DNA of 32,734 bases from Martensiomyces pterosporus (GCA_025201845.1 MU604071.1:1-32734), one strand, 5' to 3'. Counted from the stretch's first letter, positions 1-11,487 are shown. Numbers and translations are program-made. The notes: generated by a model from the letters alone, not told the origin.

Positions 1-656
1 CACATCACACCGGGCACTCAGCAGTCTCTCCAAGCATCACCGTCGCTGGTGCTTTTCTTCGGTGCAGTTCCGGGTTGTTCGATTGTGAATGCAGGTGCCT
101 TTTTTTACTTTCGGCATATTCTGAGGCGACATGCAGCTGGTGTGCCAAGCAGCACTGGGGGCTGCTTTGTTGACAGCAAGCAAACACGATTGCTGCAAGT
201 CCTGTGCGTTCTGCTTGATCATCGCCAGCATGGGCACCTATGGTTGGCATCGCTGTTGTTGCTGTGCAGGAAAGGCGCTCATTAGCAATCAGGCAGGGGG
301 AGCAGACAGGCAGCCAGTGCAGAGGAAGACGAGGGGTGGGCACGCAGCCTCCCCCTGTGAATCCCTCCCCTGCCTACCCACCCCACTCCGCAACCCTTCA
401 TGGTCGTCTTATTCGACACCATTACGAATTACTTGTGCAATGCCTGGGTGCCAGCAGCTTTCATAACAGCAGCCAGTTTGCCTTGCTCTTGCTGGTCCTA
501 GATCACCCCATGGTATAAATTCTGCTGCCATCCCCACCTACCTCAGCTTCTCTTCATTCTAAAACGCCACTCTTTCTCCATTCATCTCTAGCAGTTCAAC
601 ATACCAGCCGATCTTTTACAAGGCACGCAACCTCGCTATCGGATTCAGTTTTAGCC
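1..656. other. gene-poor 5' flank of the window
   Basis: I see no convincing gene here. Several short reading frames overlap on both strands, but their translations are Cys/Ser/His-rich and look like chance frames. A TATAAAT sequence at 514-520 (+) is followed by a pyrimidine-rich stretch at about 540-600. This resembles a fungal core promoter for whatever lies at 657 onward, but it is not proof of transcription. Confidence 0.4.
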
Positions 657-779
657 ATGTCCTCCAGTACAACGTGTCGCAGTGTGCTTCTTCAGGCGGC
701 AGACTCTAAACACCGCGGCTTCGACAACAGACGCGACTATCCTAGCCCACCAAAACCACCGACAGAATACGACTTCTAA
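657..779 (+). CDS. possible 40-aa small protein (tentative)
   Basis: A complete ATG-to-TAA frame of 41 codons. It starts with a short Ser/Thr run, continues with a basic/acidic middle (HRGFDNRRDYP) and ends in a Pro-rich tail PPKPPTEYDF. It lies about 140 bp downstream of a TATAAAT element (514-520) and a CT-rich stretch, the arrangement expected of a promoter and 5' leader. I do not recognise a family. The composition is less random than neighbouring chance frames, and that is the only positive coding evidence. It could equally be the first exon of a longer spliced gene or a chance frame. Confidence 0.25.
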   Translation: MSSSTTCRSVLLQAADSKHRGFDNRRDYPSPPKPPTEYDF

Positions 780-2482
780 TCGGTGCCAAAGCCAGGTCAC
801 CCTCGCTTGCAGTGCCTCTCGTCCGCAGTTGCACCCCCAGCGCCCTGATTAGCACTAGCCAAGCCTGCGCACCAGCCCAACATTACACATCTTACCCCAA
901 TGTCAATGTGCGGGGCGGGATATGGCCGCTACTAGCAGCACATACCATAGCGGGCAAGCAGGCAAGCGGACAAGCGGGGAGGTGTGGTGCGGATGCCCTG
1001 GCTGTAAACACATAAAACAGCCCCAGCGCACCTGATTGTTCGCACACGCTGCTCGCGCTTACTGAGCAGCAGAAGTCACATTGCCCAACCCAGGGCTGCG
1101 GAACCCCCTACACCTGGTTCTTGTCCCCTGTCTCTAAGAGTGTGCTGTTCGCCTGGACACCACACATTGCCGCAGTAGCAAGCCAAAAGGATCCCCAGTC
1201 TATTTTCGCAGCCCGGGGAATCCTCGGCAAAAAATTGTTCTTCCTGACACCGCTTCTTCCACGTCCGCCATACCAGCCAAAGTGCTTTGCTCTCCCCGTC
1301 TTTTTGCACGCTCGCATTTCGGAGGCACGGAAATAGACATACTTGCAACAGGCTGCTCATGTGGATTAAGTGGCAGTAGCGATTCGGAGTCTGTTTCAGC
1401 TTCTCTTGTCCAAAACCAACTGCAATTACCGCTAACGACAGACGCTCAAATGGAGATCAACGGAAGCTGCTCCCCTCGTCTGGCTATGTGTGGGCAGAAA
1501 AAGCACACTAGAGGCAGAGTGGCTACCCAGTCTCTTTTTTCGGTATCCGTCTGGTCGACAAGCTGGGCATGGTATTGTTTCGTGAGCGCATGCTCTTTTA
1601 TTTATCTACATTGTTATTCTCATTTGCCTGTCTACATCGGTCAGCTGCAGCTCCCTTGTAATCCCATGCGAAAGTGGCACTCTTGTATCGCTACTTCCGC
1701 TTTTCAGTAAAAGAGAATGCGAATTCGCCTTTGCCTCACCATATGGGCCATGCGAGCAAAATAAAATATCCGCAGAAGCAAGAATAACCAAAGCAATGAT
1801 CTGCGGCTGTCGCCATCACATATGCTTATGCTGCTGCTGCTAGTGCCGGCTTGTTTTGCACAAAGAAGACAAAGGAGGTGTGAGGATCTGGAGTCTGCAA
1901 ATGCACCACACTCCTGATTTTCGCTTGATGCAGCTCCCTCATGGCCTGATTCGCACACTTGGGGGGCGATGTGGAAGGTGGCATTGGCGGGGCACAGGGA
2001 GATGCAATGGATCCATATATGGATAGATTGGGTCTAGAAGGCGCACTTGGCCCTTGGTGCTCTCGCCCGCAGCTCGTAAAACGCATGCAAACAAGAGCGG
2101 ATGCAGGTTTCGGCTGGCTTGCACTTGTAGAACTTGTTTTATTGCCTGCTTTGAGCTTTGAGCAAGCCACCGCATAGCCCAACCGCATTATTATTTCCAT
2201 GACTCTGCAAGCCTGGTCTGCAGGGCATCATGGCCTGTTGTTGCAGATGTGCACTTGGATGTGCAAATTCAGACAAAGCAGCGAACTCACAGGGGCGCCT
2301 GTCCTATGATGTCTGTTGCATGCCACTTGGACTTCCATGCATATACATGGTGTTATAAGGGACATGCTGTGCGTCCAGTACCATGGTGCATATCACATGC
2401 GGTTCAGCGCTCATTCGGATATGTATATGCAAAATGCACGGTAAGGGTGGATCTATAAAAACAGCACATGGTGCGCTGTGTG
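780..2482. other. long intergenic stretch, no supported gene
   Basis: Roughly 1.7 kb with only short overlapping reading frames on both strands, none with recognisable domains. Two small sequence features stand out: a perfect 14-bp palindrome containing CCATATATGG at 2011-2024, and a TATAAAA element at about 2455-2461 on the + strand, close to the stop of the minus-strand Myb-like gene. No tRNA-like B-box was found by eye. Confidence 0.5.
2011..2024. promoter_or_regulatory. CArG-like perfect palindrome
   Basis: ATCCATATATGGAT is a perfect 14-bp palindrome whose core CCATATATGG matches the CC(A/T)6GG consensus bound by MADS-box factors of the SRF/Mcm1 class. It sits in non-coding DNA about 1 kb downstream of the start of the minus-strand Myb-like gene and 460 bp past its stop, so no target gene is evident. 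A chance occurrence is quite possible. Confidence 0.2.
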
Positions 2483-3037
2483 TTATAACAGCGAAGCGAC
2501 TAGTGGCTCGCCAAGGCCAAAGATGCACACAAGCCCAAACACGCCGACCAGACCCAGCATCTTTGTCGTGCTGCTGGACATGCTGACATTCACGCGGCAC
2601 AGGTAATAGTAGTTGTCGAATATGCGCTTGCATTCCTGAGGCGTCCGCCTTTCCGATGACAGCTTCGACACCTTGGCCCAGTCGATCTCTGTCCGCCCCT
2701 CCCTCAGACTTTCCTTCTGCACTTCGCGCGCACACCGAATGACCTTTTCGATTTCGCTGCGGCTCCATATCGGGTTCCGTGGCGTTGCCTGGTCCTTGAG
2801 CTCGCGCTGCAGCGCATAGAATTTTGTCTGGCAGCTCGAGCTGTCAACCTGCACGCGCTGCCCCACGCGCTTCCAGTCGATGGGGACTGACTTTTCGAGG
2901 TATTCGCTGTGGATGTTGTTGAATAGGACTCGCAGCTGTTTTTGCGTCCACTGGTGCTGGCTCTTCAGGCGCACGTTGTTCAGCTGGCCATGGCGCAGCG
3001 TAGACATTGATCGCGAAAGAAGTGCTGGGCCATTCAT
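2483..3037 (-). CDS. Myb/SANT-like two-repeat protein with hydrophobic C-terminal tail
   Basis: A 184-aa product from the ATG at 3037. Two helical Trp-containing repeats are visible. The first begins at QWTQKQLRVLF (about residues 29-75) and carries DWKRVGQRV. The second begins at IWSRSEIEKVI (about 92-150) and carries DWAKVSKLSSERRTPQECK. Both fit the Myb/SANT pattern (W, IDW..V, then a QCK/QTK recognition-helix region). The N-terminus is Arg/Ser/Leu-rich without acids, like a mitochondrial presequence. The last 25 or so residues are strongly hydrophobic (MLGLVGVFGLVCIFGL), which is odd for a nuclear factor. A further in-frame ATG at 3184 exists, but the added stretch is Cys/His-rich and unlike a real N-terminus. 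The gene is divergent from LTN1, sharing about 340 bp. An unseen 3' intron could replace the hydrophobic tail. Function unknown; DNA binding is inferred. Confidence 0.65.
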   Translation of the reverse strand: MNGPALLSRSMSTLRHGQLNNVRLKSQHQWTQKQLRVLFNNIHSEYLEKSVPIDWKRVGQRVQVDSSSCQTKFYALQRELKDQATPRNPIWSRSEIEKVIRCAREVQKESLREGRTEIDWAKVSKLSSERRTPQECKRIFDNYYYLCRVNVSMSSSTTKMLGLVGVFGLVCIFGLGEPLVASLL

Positions 3038-3377
3038 AGCCGGGTGCTTTATGAGAGTAAACGGAATCGAGGTGAGATGGGCTTGGTGGCACTCTTGCGA
3101 TCCATGCCAAGTGCAGGCGAGGATATCGCAATTACCGCAGGCGGCACGCGGCAGTGTTATGGATTTAATCACGGCAGCCAACAAGCCCTGGTTAATCGGC
3201 CGCAGGCAGGCAGAAAGGGCAGAAAGAAGTAGAACGGCCGCAGATTTGGCAGTCCAATTTGCAACTCTTGCCTCTTGCTCAAACTCGGCTCCAAAAGCTT
3301 GCTCTTTTTTTTTTTATTGCACACAGGCACACGCCCTAGCTGGCCATATATTTCCAAGCAAACAAGGAACGCAGAAA
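3038..3377. promoter_or_regulatory. shared divergent promoter region of the Myb-like gene and LTN1
   Basis: A 340-bp gap between two divergent start codons, so it must hold both promoters. It contains a T-rich run at about 3304-3316, near the LTN1 side. No clear TATA box was identified. Confidence 0.5.
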
Positions 3378-6300
3378 ATGTCGGGAAAGGGCAAGCAGCC
3401 ACGCGTCAAGGGCAACCTCAAGCCAACAAGCAGCAGGTAAGAGCAAAGGGGAATTTAGGGTTTGGAGCGTGTGCGCTGGAGCAATCATTTGGCGGCTAAA
3501 CGTTGTGAGCGTGGACTCTGCTGCTGCGTATCCTGTGCAAGAGTAGCCGTGCAGCGGACCTGCTGGGAGGTGATATGGCTGCGATTAACGCATTCAAGGC
3601 CAACCCTGCGCTGGCGTTCAGCCAGTTCTCCAAAAGCACACCCAGCCCCGGACCAGCCTCAAAGGGGTCCACACCGGAATCGCAGTCGAGGCCATCCACA
3701 CCGGGCCCAGCAGCACTGGACCAGATCGACGGCGTCTTGGCATCGCAGCTGAAGCGGCTGGGCAAGCAGGACTCAAAGACCAAGATGCGTGCGCTGTTTG
3801 AGCTCAAGAGCTACGTTGGCGAGCACACCTGGGAAACCGGTCTTGAGGGAATGATGCTTGCGTGGCCGCCCTTGTTTAGGAAGCACATATTCGACCCTGA
3901 TCGCCGAGTGCGTGCTGCGGTCGCCAACGTCAATGCCGCGCTAGTCAAAAGGGTGGGGAAGCGGCTGGCACCCAACCTGAGCCAGCTGATTGCGCCGTGG
4001 ATTGCGTCGTACTTTGACCCGCATAGAGAGGTCGCAAAAACCTCAAAGCAGGCGTTCGAGTCTGTGTTCCCGGAATCCAAGCGCTCAAAGGTGTTTTCGT
4101 ACTGCCTGGGCGAGCTTGTCGAGTTTGCCTCCGACAATATTATCAACCAGACACCCGAGACGCTGAGCGACCCGCGGTTTGCTGACGCAGAGGAGATGCG
4201 CAGCAAGTACGAGCAGGTTGTCGGCGTGTCGTTTGGAATGCTTGGCTTGGCCATAGACGAGGTTGAGGCCAGCGATGTCCTTGAGCGCAAGGCTGATTTT
4301 GACGCTGTGATGACCAACAAGACCGCGCTGCAGTTCTTGGCCAGCCCAGTGACGTTTATCCGCCGTGCAGTGTACCGGTTTATAAGAACCGTTATGCTCA
4401 AGTGCCCGCAGCTCGCGGAGGACTCATATGGCCCCATGGCTCACAAGCTGCTCTCGAGTGCCTTTGGTGACAACGACCCGACTGCCCATGGAGACATGTG
4501 GGATGCAGTGCTGCTGACAACAAAGAACTATCCGCAGGCATGGCCCGAGGCTGAAGCAAAAAGCAAAGGCAAAAAGTCGTCTGTTGTTGACAAGCTCTTT
4601 GCCTTCCTAGCCACTCGCTGCAGGATGGCTCCCACCATCTCCTATCCGTCGGTTCTGGCGCTTTTGGCGAATCTGCCAGCAGAGATTCTCGACGAGCCCA
4701 CCTTCCAGACGCAGTTCCGCAGCGCGCTGTGGCAGGGCGGCATGGAGTCCGAAGAAGCAGCCGGCTCGGCAACCAAGATCGGCGCCAAGGCAGCGCACCT
4801 GGAAAGCGTCGCTCTGGTCAGCGCTGTCTGCGAATGCTTCTCGTTCCTTTGGACCCGCTCGCTGAAGGCCTCCGGTGCTGCTGCAGTCGACTCTGTCAGC
4901 AAGGAGGCTGCGCAAGAGGTGGACCGGCTGTGGCACTTTTACCTGGAACACAGCGAATCTGCAGACGAGATGTCGGCGCCATTCTGCGGCCTGTACTGCA
5001 AGCTAGAGTCGCTGTCGGCCAGATACGACCCCTCGCTACTGAGCAAGGTTTGGGCACAGGCAAGTTGGTTTGCGCTTCAGCGACTTTCTGGCAACGCCGT
5101 TTCCCCGATTGTTCACTTGACTGCGCAAATCGCAGACCTGGACCCCGCGCAGCATGCAGAGCTTGTCGGCAATGCTAGGAAGCTCCTGGTGGCATTCTGC
5201 CAGCTGGCCATCCAATCGCCCGATGACGCCAGCGCTCAGAGTCTGATCCAGGCGCTTGCCCAGCTGGCTCCAAGCGTTGTTTTCCACGAAGGATTCGCCG
5301 ACAAGTTCTCTGTCCGCCTTGAGGGTTCGGGATCCTGCGACGAGGCCATTAACCTCGTTCTCTCAAAGGCGCAGTACGTGCTTGATACCACTCAGTCGCT
5401 GAGTGGCGCAGCTAAGAGCCTTGATTCATTTATTGCTTCGTCGCTCGAGCGTGCGCAGTCTGGAGACCAGGCTGATTCGGCGTACCGCCTGGTGACTGCA
5501 CTGCTCAAGGCTCTGCCTGAGGCGGAGGTTTCAAAGAACGCCGAGTGGCCAAATGCTGCTCGCTTCCCGTCTCTTGATAGGCTGATCGCCTCGTCCCTCC
5601 CGCAGATGCCTGCTAGTCCCGATGAGGTGCTAACATCTGCAGTCGCTGCTCCCCCGCCATGTGTGGTCCAGCTCTACTGCCAGTCGCTCCTCTTGTACTT
5701 TTGCGGCACCGAGCACATCGCCGATGACACAGTCAACGAGGTGTTTGAGTGGATGGAGCAGGCATTCAAGCTGCACTATGATGTGCAGTGGGTGCGCGAC
5801 GTCACCAAAAGCGTTTCTCTTGAAAGCTGGACAACGACCACCTACGAGGTGCTGAGCGCCTGGACGGCACTAGCTCGGGATCAGCAAGCAGGACCTCGCT
5901 TTGTCCGCTTTTGGCTGGCCAAGTCTGGCAGCCAGGCGCATTCCGCGCTTGGTTTGCTGTTCGACTTCGCCATATCCTCGGCAGATGCGGATGCCAATGC
6001 AGCGGGGGGCCAGGGCGCTATTGGGCTGGCGCAGTCCAAGCTCTACCCGCAAGCCAAGCGCGCTTGGTCAGCGACAGAGTCTCAGCTGGAGAGGCTCCAT
6101 CTCGGATCAGAGCTCTCCAGGGCACTGAGCGAGTCCATTAGCCATGACCTGATCGACTTGCAGGCGTCCAAGAACCCCTCGCACCTTGCACGTTTGGCCA
6201 ACTCGGTGTTTACCCGCATCTGCCCGCAGGACGATTCTGCAACGCTCGAGTCGCTTATCTCCAGCTGGCTTTTGGATGAAGGATCATGGAAGCGTGCTCT

Positions 6301-6493
6301 TGAGCTCGATTCTGCTGCGGCATATGGCGGTACCGGCTTTACCCATCAGTACTTGCGCAGTGTCAGTCTGGGCACCACGGCTCTGAGGCAAGCGGTCGAT
6401 GACTTTGCACCAAAGGGCGCTGCAAAGTCGTTCCACACGCTGGCTCGCTGGTCTGTTGGCGCCTCTGCCTCGGCAAACAGTGAGCGGCGAGGG

Positions 6494-6524
<31 letters not shown>

Positions 6525-9247
6525 GGACCTCGCGGGTGTTTGACGTGTTTGGGCTGTCGAGATTTGCACGGAGAGCACTGTTCAGCATCGACTTCATCCA
6601 GCTCTCGGGTGGCCTCTCCACGCTCTCCGCAGCTAGTAGCGAGTCTGTGTCCACGCTAGTCTTGTACATGGCGCTGGCATATGTCTTGCTTCGTGAGTCG
6701 CTGGCATCGGCGAGCGGCAATGCTGAGGATACAGCGAAGCCTCGCCGTATGAGTGTTGTCAAGATCGAAGAAGAGGATAGCAGAATGTTTGCTCGCGTGA
6801 GCGCAGCGGCGAAGGCCATCGAGGACGTGCTGTCTGATCTGCTGAGCCTCGCTGTGGTCTACGGATCCTCTCTCCCACGCTCCAACAAATCTGCTGAGGA
6901 TGGTCCTTCGGATGATGGCGACGAAAGTGGAGCGGAGATCAGGGTTCCCAGCGACCCAGGGCGCTGGCTCAACACGCTGACCAACTCGATCCTTGAAGCG
7001 AACAGCACTGATCGCGTTGGCATTGAGCAGCGCGAGGGCGGGCCTATTTGGGAGCAGGCGATTGCCTTTTGCATCGCGTGCCACAAGGAAAACGCAGCCT
7101 CGCCATGGGCTCTAGTGCTGGGCACTTTGACCGAGTGGTGCCAGTGGGCAGATCCAGTGGGTTCGGCTGACATTGAGGCGGCTGTGGCAGTGCCCATGTC
7201 AAAGAGTCTGCCAGCGATCGTCAACTCTACGCCATTGGTTGAGCTGATGACCGCGGTTGTTCGCGCTGCTTCTCTCCGCCATGAGTGCTCGCAGTCGCCA
7301 GCACTGCGCGGCACCATGCTTGACCTCGTTGGGTATCTCGGAAAGGCCGTCGACAAGCTCAGCGGCACGCAAGGCGGGTCGCAGCCAGCTGCTATCCATC
7401 ACTTGGTTGCTGGGTTGGAGCTGCTGGGCGAGCTTTTGCCGCCCCAGCAAGGATCACTTGATGCGAATGCGTCGACTCCCAAGATTACGCGCACCCTGCT
7501 TGCGATTCCCGATGTCGCTTCGGATCGCGACGCAGCTGCCTCGTCGGCAACCTCGTTGCCGCTGACCCTGGCTGGCCTCTTGGTGCTACAGAGGTTTGCC
7601 GACTGTGCGCCGGTTATGGATGACGCCAGTGCCGTTGGACTTGCAAGGCTCTGCCTGAGGTGGCTAACCCTAGAGGTCGCTGACGATGTCGTTTCTAACG
7701 ATGCGCTGCTTGTAGCAGCATCCCGGGCTGTCAGCTCTCTTGCAAAAGCAACAAAGCGGCTGGTGAACGACTCACGGAGCGTCGCCGGGCCGCTGATGCG
7801 GCAGATAGGCGAGCGGCTGGTTGAGACCTGCGTCCTCTCTGAGCGCCCAATCCCCGAAGGCGTCTCTGCAGTGGCACAGCTTGTGAAGTGCGGCTACTTC
7901 AGCATGCCCAGCTTTACCAGTCTATTCCCTGTCCTTGCCAATGCCACGCCAATGCTCGACATTGAGCTGCTCCAGCTGGCCCTGGCATCCGGCGACGTCG
8001 TTGCTGATATTGGATCTAACGTCAGCGAGCTGGTCCGCCTTGTCATTCTGGCGGTGAAGGCGCTGGCCGATCTGGGCGTGCCCTACGAGGACTTTGGCGA
8101 GGCCGTGGAATCCGACGAGTACGTGCGCAGTGCCGCGGTGAAGGCGCTGGCCGATCTGGGCGTGCCCTACGAGGACTTTGGCGAGGCCGTGGAATCCGAC
8201 GAGTACGTGCGCAGTGCCAGCTTCCGGCTGCTCTCCAGCCTCCTTCTGGTTACTCGGTGTGCTGATGCCCTTGCGTCCGACGGTGAGAAGTACGAAGAGG
8301 TGACGGATGCGCTGAGCAGTAACCAGGTTCTGGACGGCGCTATGCCATGGGTGTGCGCACTGCTTGGCCTGGATAGTGGCCATAGCTCGTCAACGGCTGC
8401 CTATGATGCCAGGCTGTGGGATGCCTCAGCTGGGCTGGATTGGGAGACCTGGGGCGTCGAGATGGCACAGAACCCTGCGAGCGAGCACCTGTTCCGCGTC
8501 CTCGCTCACCATGTCATGTATGGCCTGGTGTGGACGTTCCCATCGACGTTCCGGTCTTGGTGGTCGGGTCTGTCGCAGGAGTTCCGGGGGACCAGCATTG
8601 CTATGGAGCAGTTCATGGCCAAGCATGTCAGTCCGACCGTTATCGAGCAGGAGATCAGGCGTATTCGTGAGCAGGGTGGCGAAGCAGCCGATGAGGGCAC
8701 TGTCGATGGCGAGGGAGGCGACGAGAACACAGATGCGGATGCGGATGCGGATGCAGAAGCGTGGGGTGTGCATGCCCACATGGAGAAACCCACGGCTGTC
8801 TCGCAGATCCTCGAGGAATACGACGATGCGACTGTAAAGGCTGCGTCGACGCAGGTGACTTTGACCTACACTGTTGACGACAGCACTTTGGAGATTGTCG
8901 TCCGTGTGCCTGCGACTTACCCGCTGGCGCTCCCGACATTCGAGTCTGTCAAGCGAGTCGCGGTGACTGAGAAGCGCTGGCGAGGCTGGCTTGTCGCTGC
9001 CCAGGCACAGATGTCGTGCAACAGGAGGCTGGACGCCGTTTGTGCGCAGCTGCTGGGCAATGTCGGAGCCCACTTTGCTGGTGTCGAGGACTGCTCGATC
9101 TGCTACTCTGCCGTGGGTGCTCTGGACAACACTCTGCCGACCAAGCAGTGCAAGACCTGCAAGCACAAGTTCCATCGCATGTGCCTGTTCAAGTGGTTCA
9201 GCACCAGCAACCAGAGCACTTGCCCGCTGTGCCGCAACCTGTTCTGA
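3378..9247 (+). CDS. LTN1: listerin, E3 ubiquitin ligase of the ribosome quality control complex
   Basis: Exons 3378-3436 and 3547-9247 (intron 3437-3546, GTAAGA donor, TAG acceptor) give 1919 aa. Exon 1 encodes MSGKGKQPRVKGNLKPTSS and exon 2 continues SRAADLLGGD, matching the conserved N-terminus of listerins (GGK-K-R-KGN-RPS-S-RAAELL). A very long HEAT/ARM helical region follows, then an RWD-like segment and a C-terminal RING-CH finger at about 1869-1919: CSIC, CKTC, HKFHRMC and CPLC, ending CRNLF as in the family. Listerin binds stalled 60S subunits with the Rqc2/NEMF and Rqc1 partners and ubiquitinates the trapped nascent chain on the ribosome. Length is near the human protein (about 1770 aa) and longer than yeast Ltn1 (about 1560). 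Low-complexity inserts are present: poly-Ala from a GCA repeat (about 6490-6525) and an Asp-Ala repeat (about 8731-8758). A perfect 84-bp in-frame tandem duplication at 8051-8218 repeats 28 residues. Identity is very secure. Confidence 0.97.
8051..8218 (+). repeat. perfect 84-bp tandem duplication inside LTN1
   Basis: Copy 1 is 8051-8134 and copy 2 is 8135-8218; they are identical at every base by eye. The unit is in frame and repeats AVKALADLGVPYEDFG... (28 residues, about 1522-1577 of the protein). One copy alone leaves a smooth helical reading (…SDEYVRSASFRLLSSLLL), so the second copy looks added. No synonymous change separates the copies, implying either a very recent event or an assembly error. 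Confidence 0.95.
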
Positions 9248-9735
9248 ATGGGCCGCTCAGGCGTTTTTCCTTGGTTTGCTAGGCGTTTACATAGAAGTCA
9301 GGTACTGGCGCTTTATTCTTGGAGCAGCAGGGCATGCACATGTTACTCACCACATGCTTAGCCGTGCATGCCGCTATACCGCAAGAGAAAGCAGCTCGCA
9401 AGCAGGCTTTTGGCTTGGTGTGCACCAAGGTATTGCGAGTGTTTACGTCAGGTGCTATGCCCTGGGGTGCCATGCGAGGCGGCCGCTCTACCCTCCTGCT
9501 TGCCTAAAGGGGGAGCGAGACTGCAGCAGCACGCCCTCCTCGCCTCCTTTGCTTTGTGAGCGGACACTACACCAAATTCGCTTGCCCTCCTTGCTGGCGC
9601 CTTCTTTTCTTTGAATTTATTTACTTTCCTTTCTCTGCCAACACGCTGCCCCTCCAGCACCGCTGCCAGAAGACTATTCAGTAGCAAATTCAGAAGCGGC
9701 AGTAGTAGCTGTTCAGCTGTCGCAAGCATACGGAA
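9248..9735. other. intergenic region between LTN1 and the TORC2-subunit gene
   Basis: A 488-bp gap between two + strand genes, holding the LTN1 3' end and the promoter of the next gene. The last 150 bp before 9736 are pyrimidine-rich (CCTCC, TTTCTTT, CTTTCC), as in a fungal 5' leader. No coding or RNA feature is supported. Confidence 0.4.
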
Positions 9736-10940
9736 ATGGACAGGGAAAGCCTCGATTCAATTCGCTCGCCCATGCGCCCCTGGGCGCAGATACTGCAGTC
9801 GCAGCAGCTCCAGCAGCAGCAGATACAGCCGAGCCCCACTCTAGCGAACAGTAGTCCCAAGACGCCCCAGTCAGCATACTCGGCTAGAAGCCTGCTAACG
9901 CCCATTCCTCACAGCGCCATGTACAAGACACCCACGACGCCGCTGCCTCCGAGCAGCTCGTTGGCTGCGCTGGATGCAAAGAGCATTTCGCGCGACTTTG
10001 GGCAGCCGCGGCTGGACTTGACGGCTGAGGACAAGTGGCGCAGGCTGGGTGCCAGGGTTCTGCCACTGTTCAACGGCGATCGGTTGCAAGGGACGGTAGA
10101 GGAAAACAACGAGATTGTGAGGTATAGTGCATGTTCTTTTGTTTCTTGGTATCTGCTGTTTCTGCCGAATGTGAGGGAGGGGAATGCCTGCTGGGCTAGA
10201 GGCATGCTGAAGCCTGGCGCACAATTAGGTTTCGGGCAGTTCCGGCACTTTGCGCATCTCCTTGCTGATTGCTGCAATTGTGTACACGCATGTATTATCT
10301 ACAATGCCGTGGCTGCGCTGGTAGGAGCTGTTTGCGAAGCGATCTGGATTCGGTGTGGCACGAGATCCACAACATCCTGCGGGTCGGGATGTCGTCGCTG
10401 ATCCGCAATCTCTACCGGCAGTATGGCCTGGTTCCAAAGTTTGAAGCCATGGCAAACCACGGAGCCAGCTTTGGGAGCGGCAATAGCGGCGCCAATGTTG
10501 GGAGCAACGGCAAGCAGCTGCATCTGGCTATGCTGTCGATGAATGGAATTGTGAATGCCGAAAGTGTTGGGTCGGAGCAAGTGGTGGAGGGGCTGGTGAA
10601 CGTGTGGGAGATGCTGTTTTCGCACATATTGCCGTATATCGAGGGCGTGTTCCTCCCGCTGCTTCAGTTCAAAGTGGCTACGGTGTCGAATCTGGACAAA
10701 GCAACGAACATTCGGCAGGCTGTGCTCTCGCACTTCAGAGACAGCATTGTGGTGCCGCTGCTGGGCCGCTTGGACGATGCCGCTGGAATAATTAGGGCTC
10801 AGGGCGCACAGGGCGCTCTTGGCAGCCAGAGCGTGGCGATATTGCTCCAGATGTTGACCATCCTGGCGTCGCTCACGCCGACGGATCGGGGACCCGTGTA
10901 TAACGCCGCACGCACTTTCGCAATGGCACTCTCTGCCTAA
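9736..10940 (+). CDS. HbrB/PRR5-family TORC2 subunit (Bit61-like)
   Basis: Exons 9736-10121 and 10325-10940 (intron 10122-10324, donor GTATAG, acceptor TAG, phase 2) give 333 aa. The first 105 residues are Gln/Pro/Ser-rich and probably disordered (SQQLQQQQIQPSP). The HbrB domain then begins at KWRRLGARVLPLFNGDRL and continues across the splice as EENNEIV-RSCLRSDLDSVW, followed by VWEMLFSHILPYIEGVFLPL, RQAVLSHFRDSIVVPLL and a C-terminal helical region. These are the signatures of the HbrB family, which includes yeast Bit61/Bit2 and animal PRR5/Protor. Family members are accessory subunits of TOR complex 2 at the plasma membrane, linked to AGC kinase activation, polarity and (for Aspergillus HbrB) hyphal branching. 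The splice junction was chosen because it keeps frame and restores the domain; another acceptor 3 nt downstream would also keep frame. Confidence 0.88.
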
Positions 10941-11487
10941 GCGACTTGCCTGCCTTGCGAACTGACTGTACAAACCAGGCATCCTCATTTACTTATTTAG
11001 CCACTCCCAGCCTATTGCTGCTCTACCAAGCCACACCTCGATTGTCTTTACCATGCCGAGGGAGCCAGCGCACAGACGCAAAGATCGGGCGGTATACGCG
11101 CGCACAAGGCTCTTTTATTGCCAGGATTTGGCATCGCATACCGCTCGTGTTGGAAATTTAGCCGTATTGTTAGAGGAAACAAGGCCGGCAAATGCAGCCC
11201 CCCCCCCATTTACGGATGGCATGCGGCCCTTGTGCGTGTGCTGTGTGCCTTGTCTCGTGATTAGCAGCAAGCACCTCAACTGGTTTGGCATGGGGCTGCT
11301 TGTCGGCCACGTCCTCACCCCCCCCCCCGCACGCCTAGCTGCCCATGGTGCAGCTCGCTGCTTTAATTTCGCAGTGCGCTCTCGAGCCTCCGTTTCTCTC
11401 CTGAATTTCGCTTTTGCTACCTCTGCAGCTTGCACTCTTTCCTCTACTAATTCAATCCACACACATTCGCTTGTATAACGACAAAGC
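10941..11487. other. intergenic region with two long poly-C tracts
   Basis: A 547-bp gap between the TORC2-subunit and VPS9 genes. It contains uninterrupted runs of 10 C (11198-11207) and 11 C (11318-11328), about 110 bp apart. The segment just before 11488 is pyrimidine-rich and probably the VPS9-gene 5' leader. No coding or RNA gene is supported. Confidence 0.5.

Noticed and set aside
1282..1710. 142-codon + strand frame near the window start
   Set aside because: Cys/Ser/His-rich without motifs, overlapped by equally good frames on the other strand.
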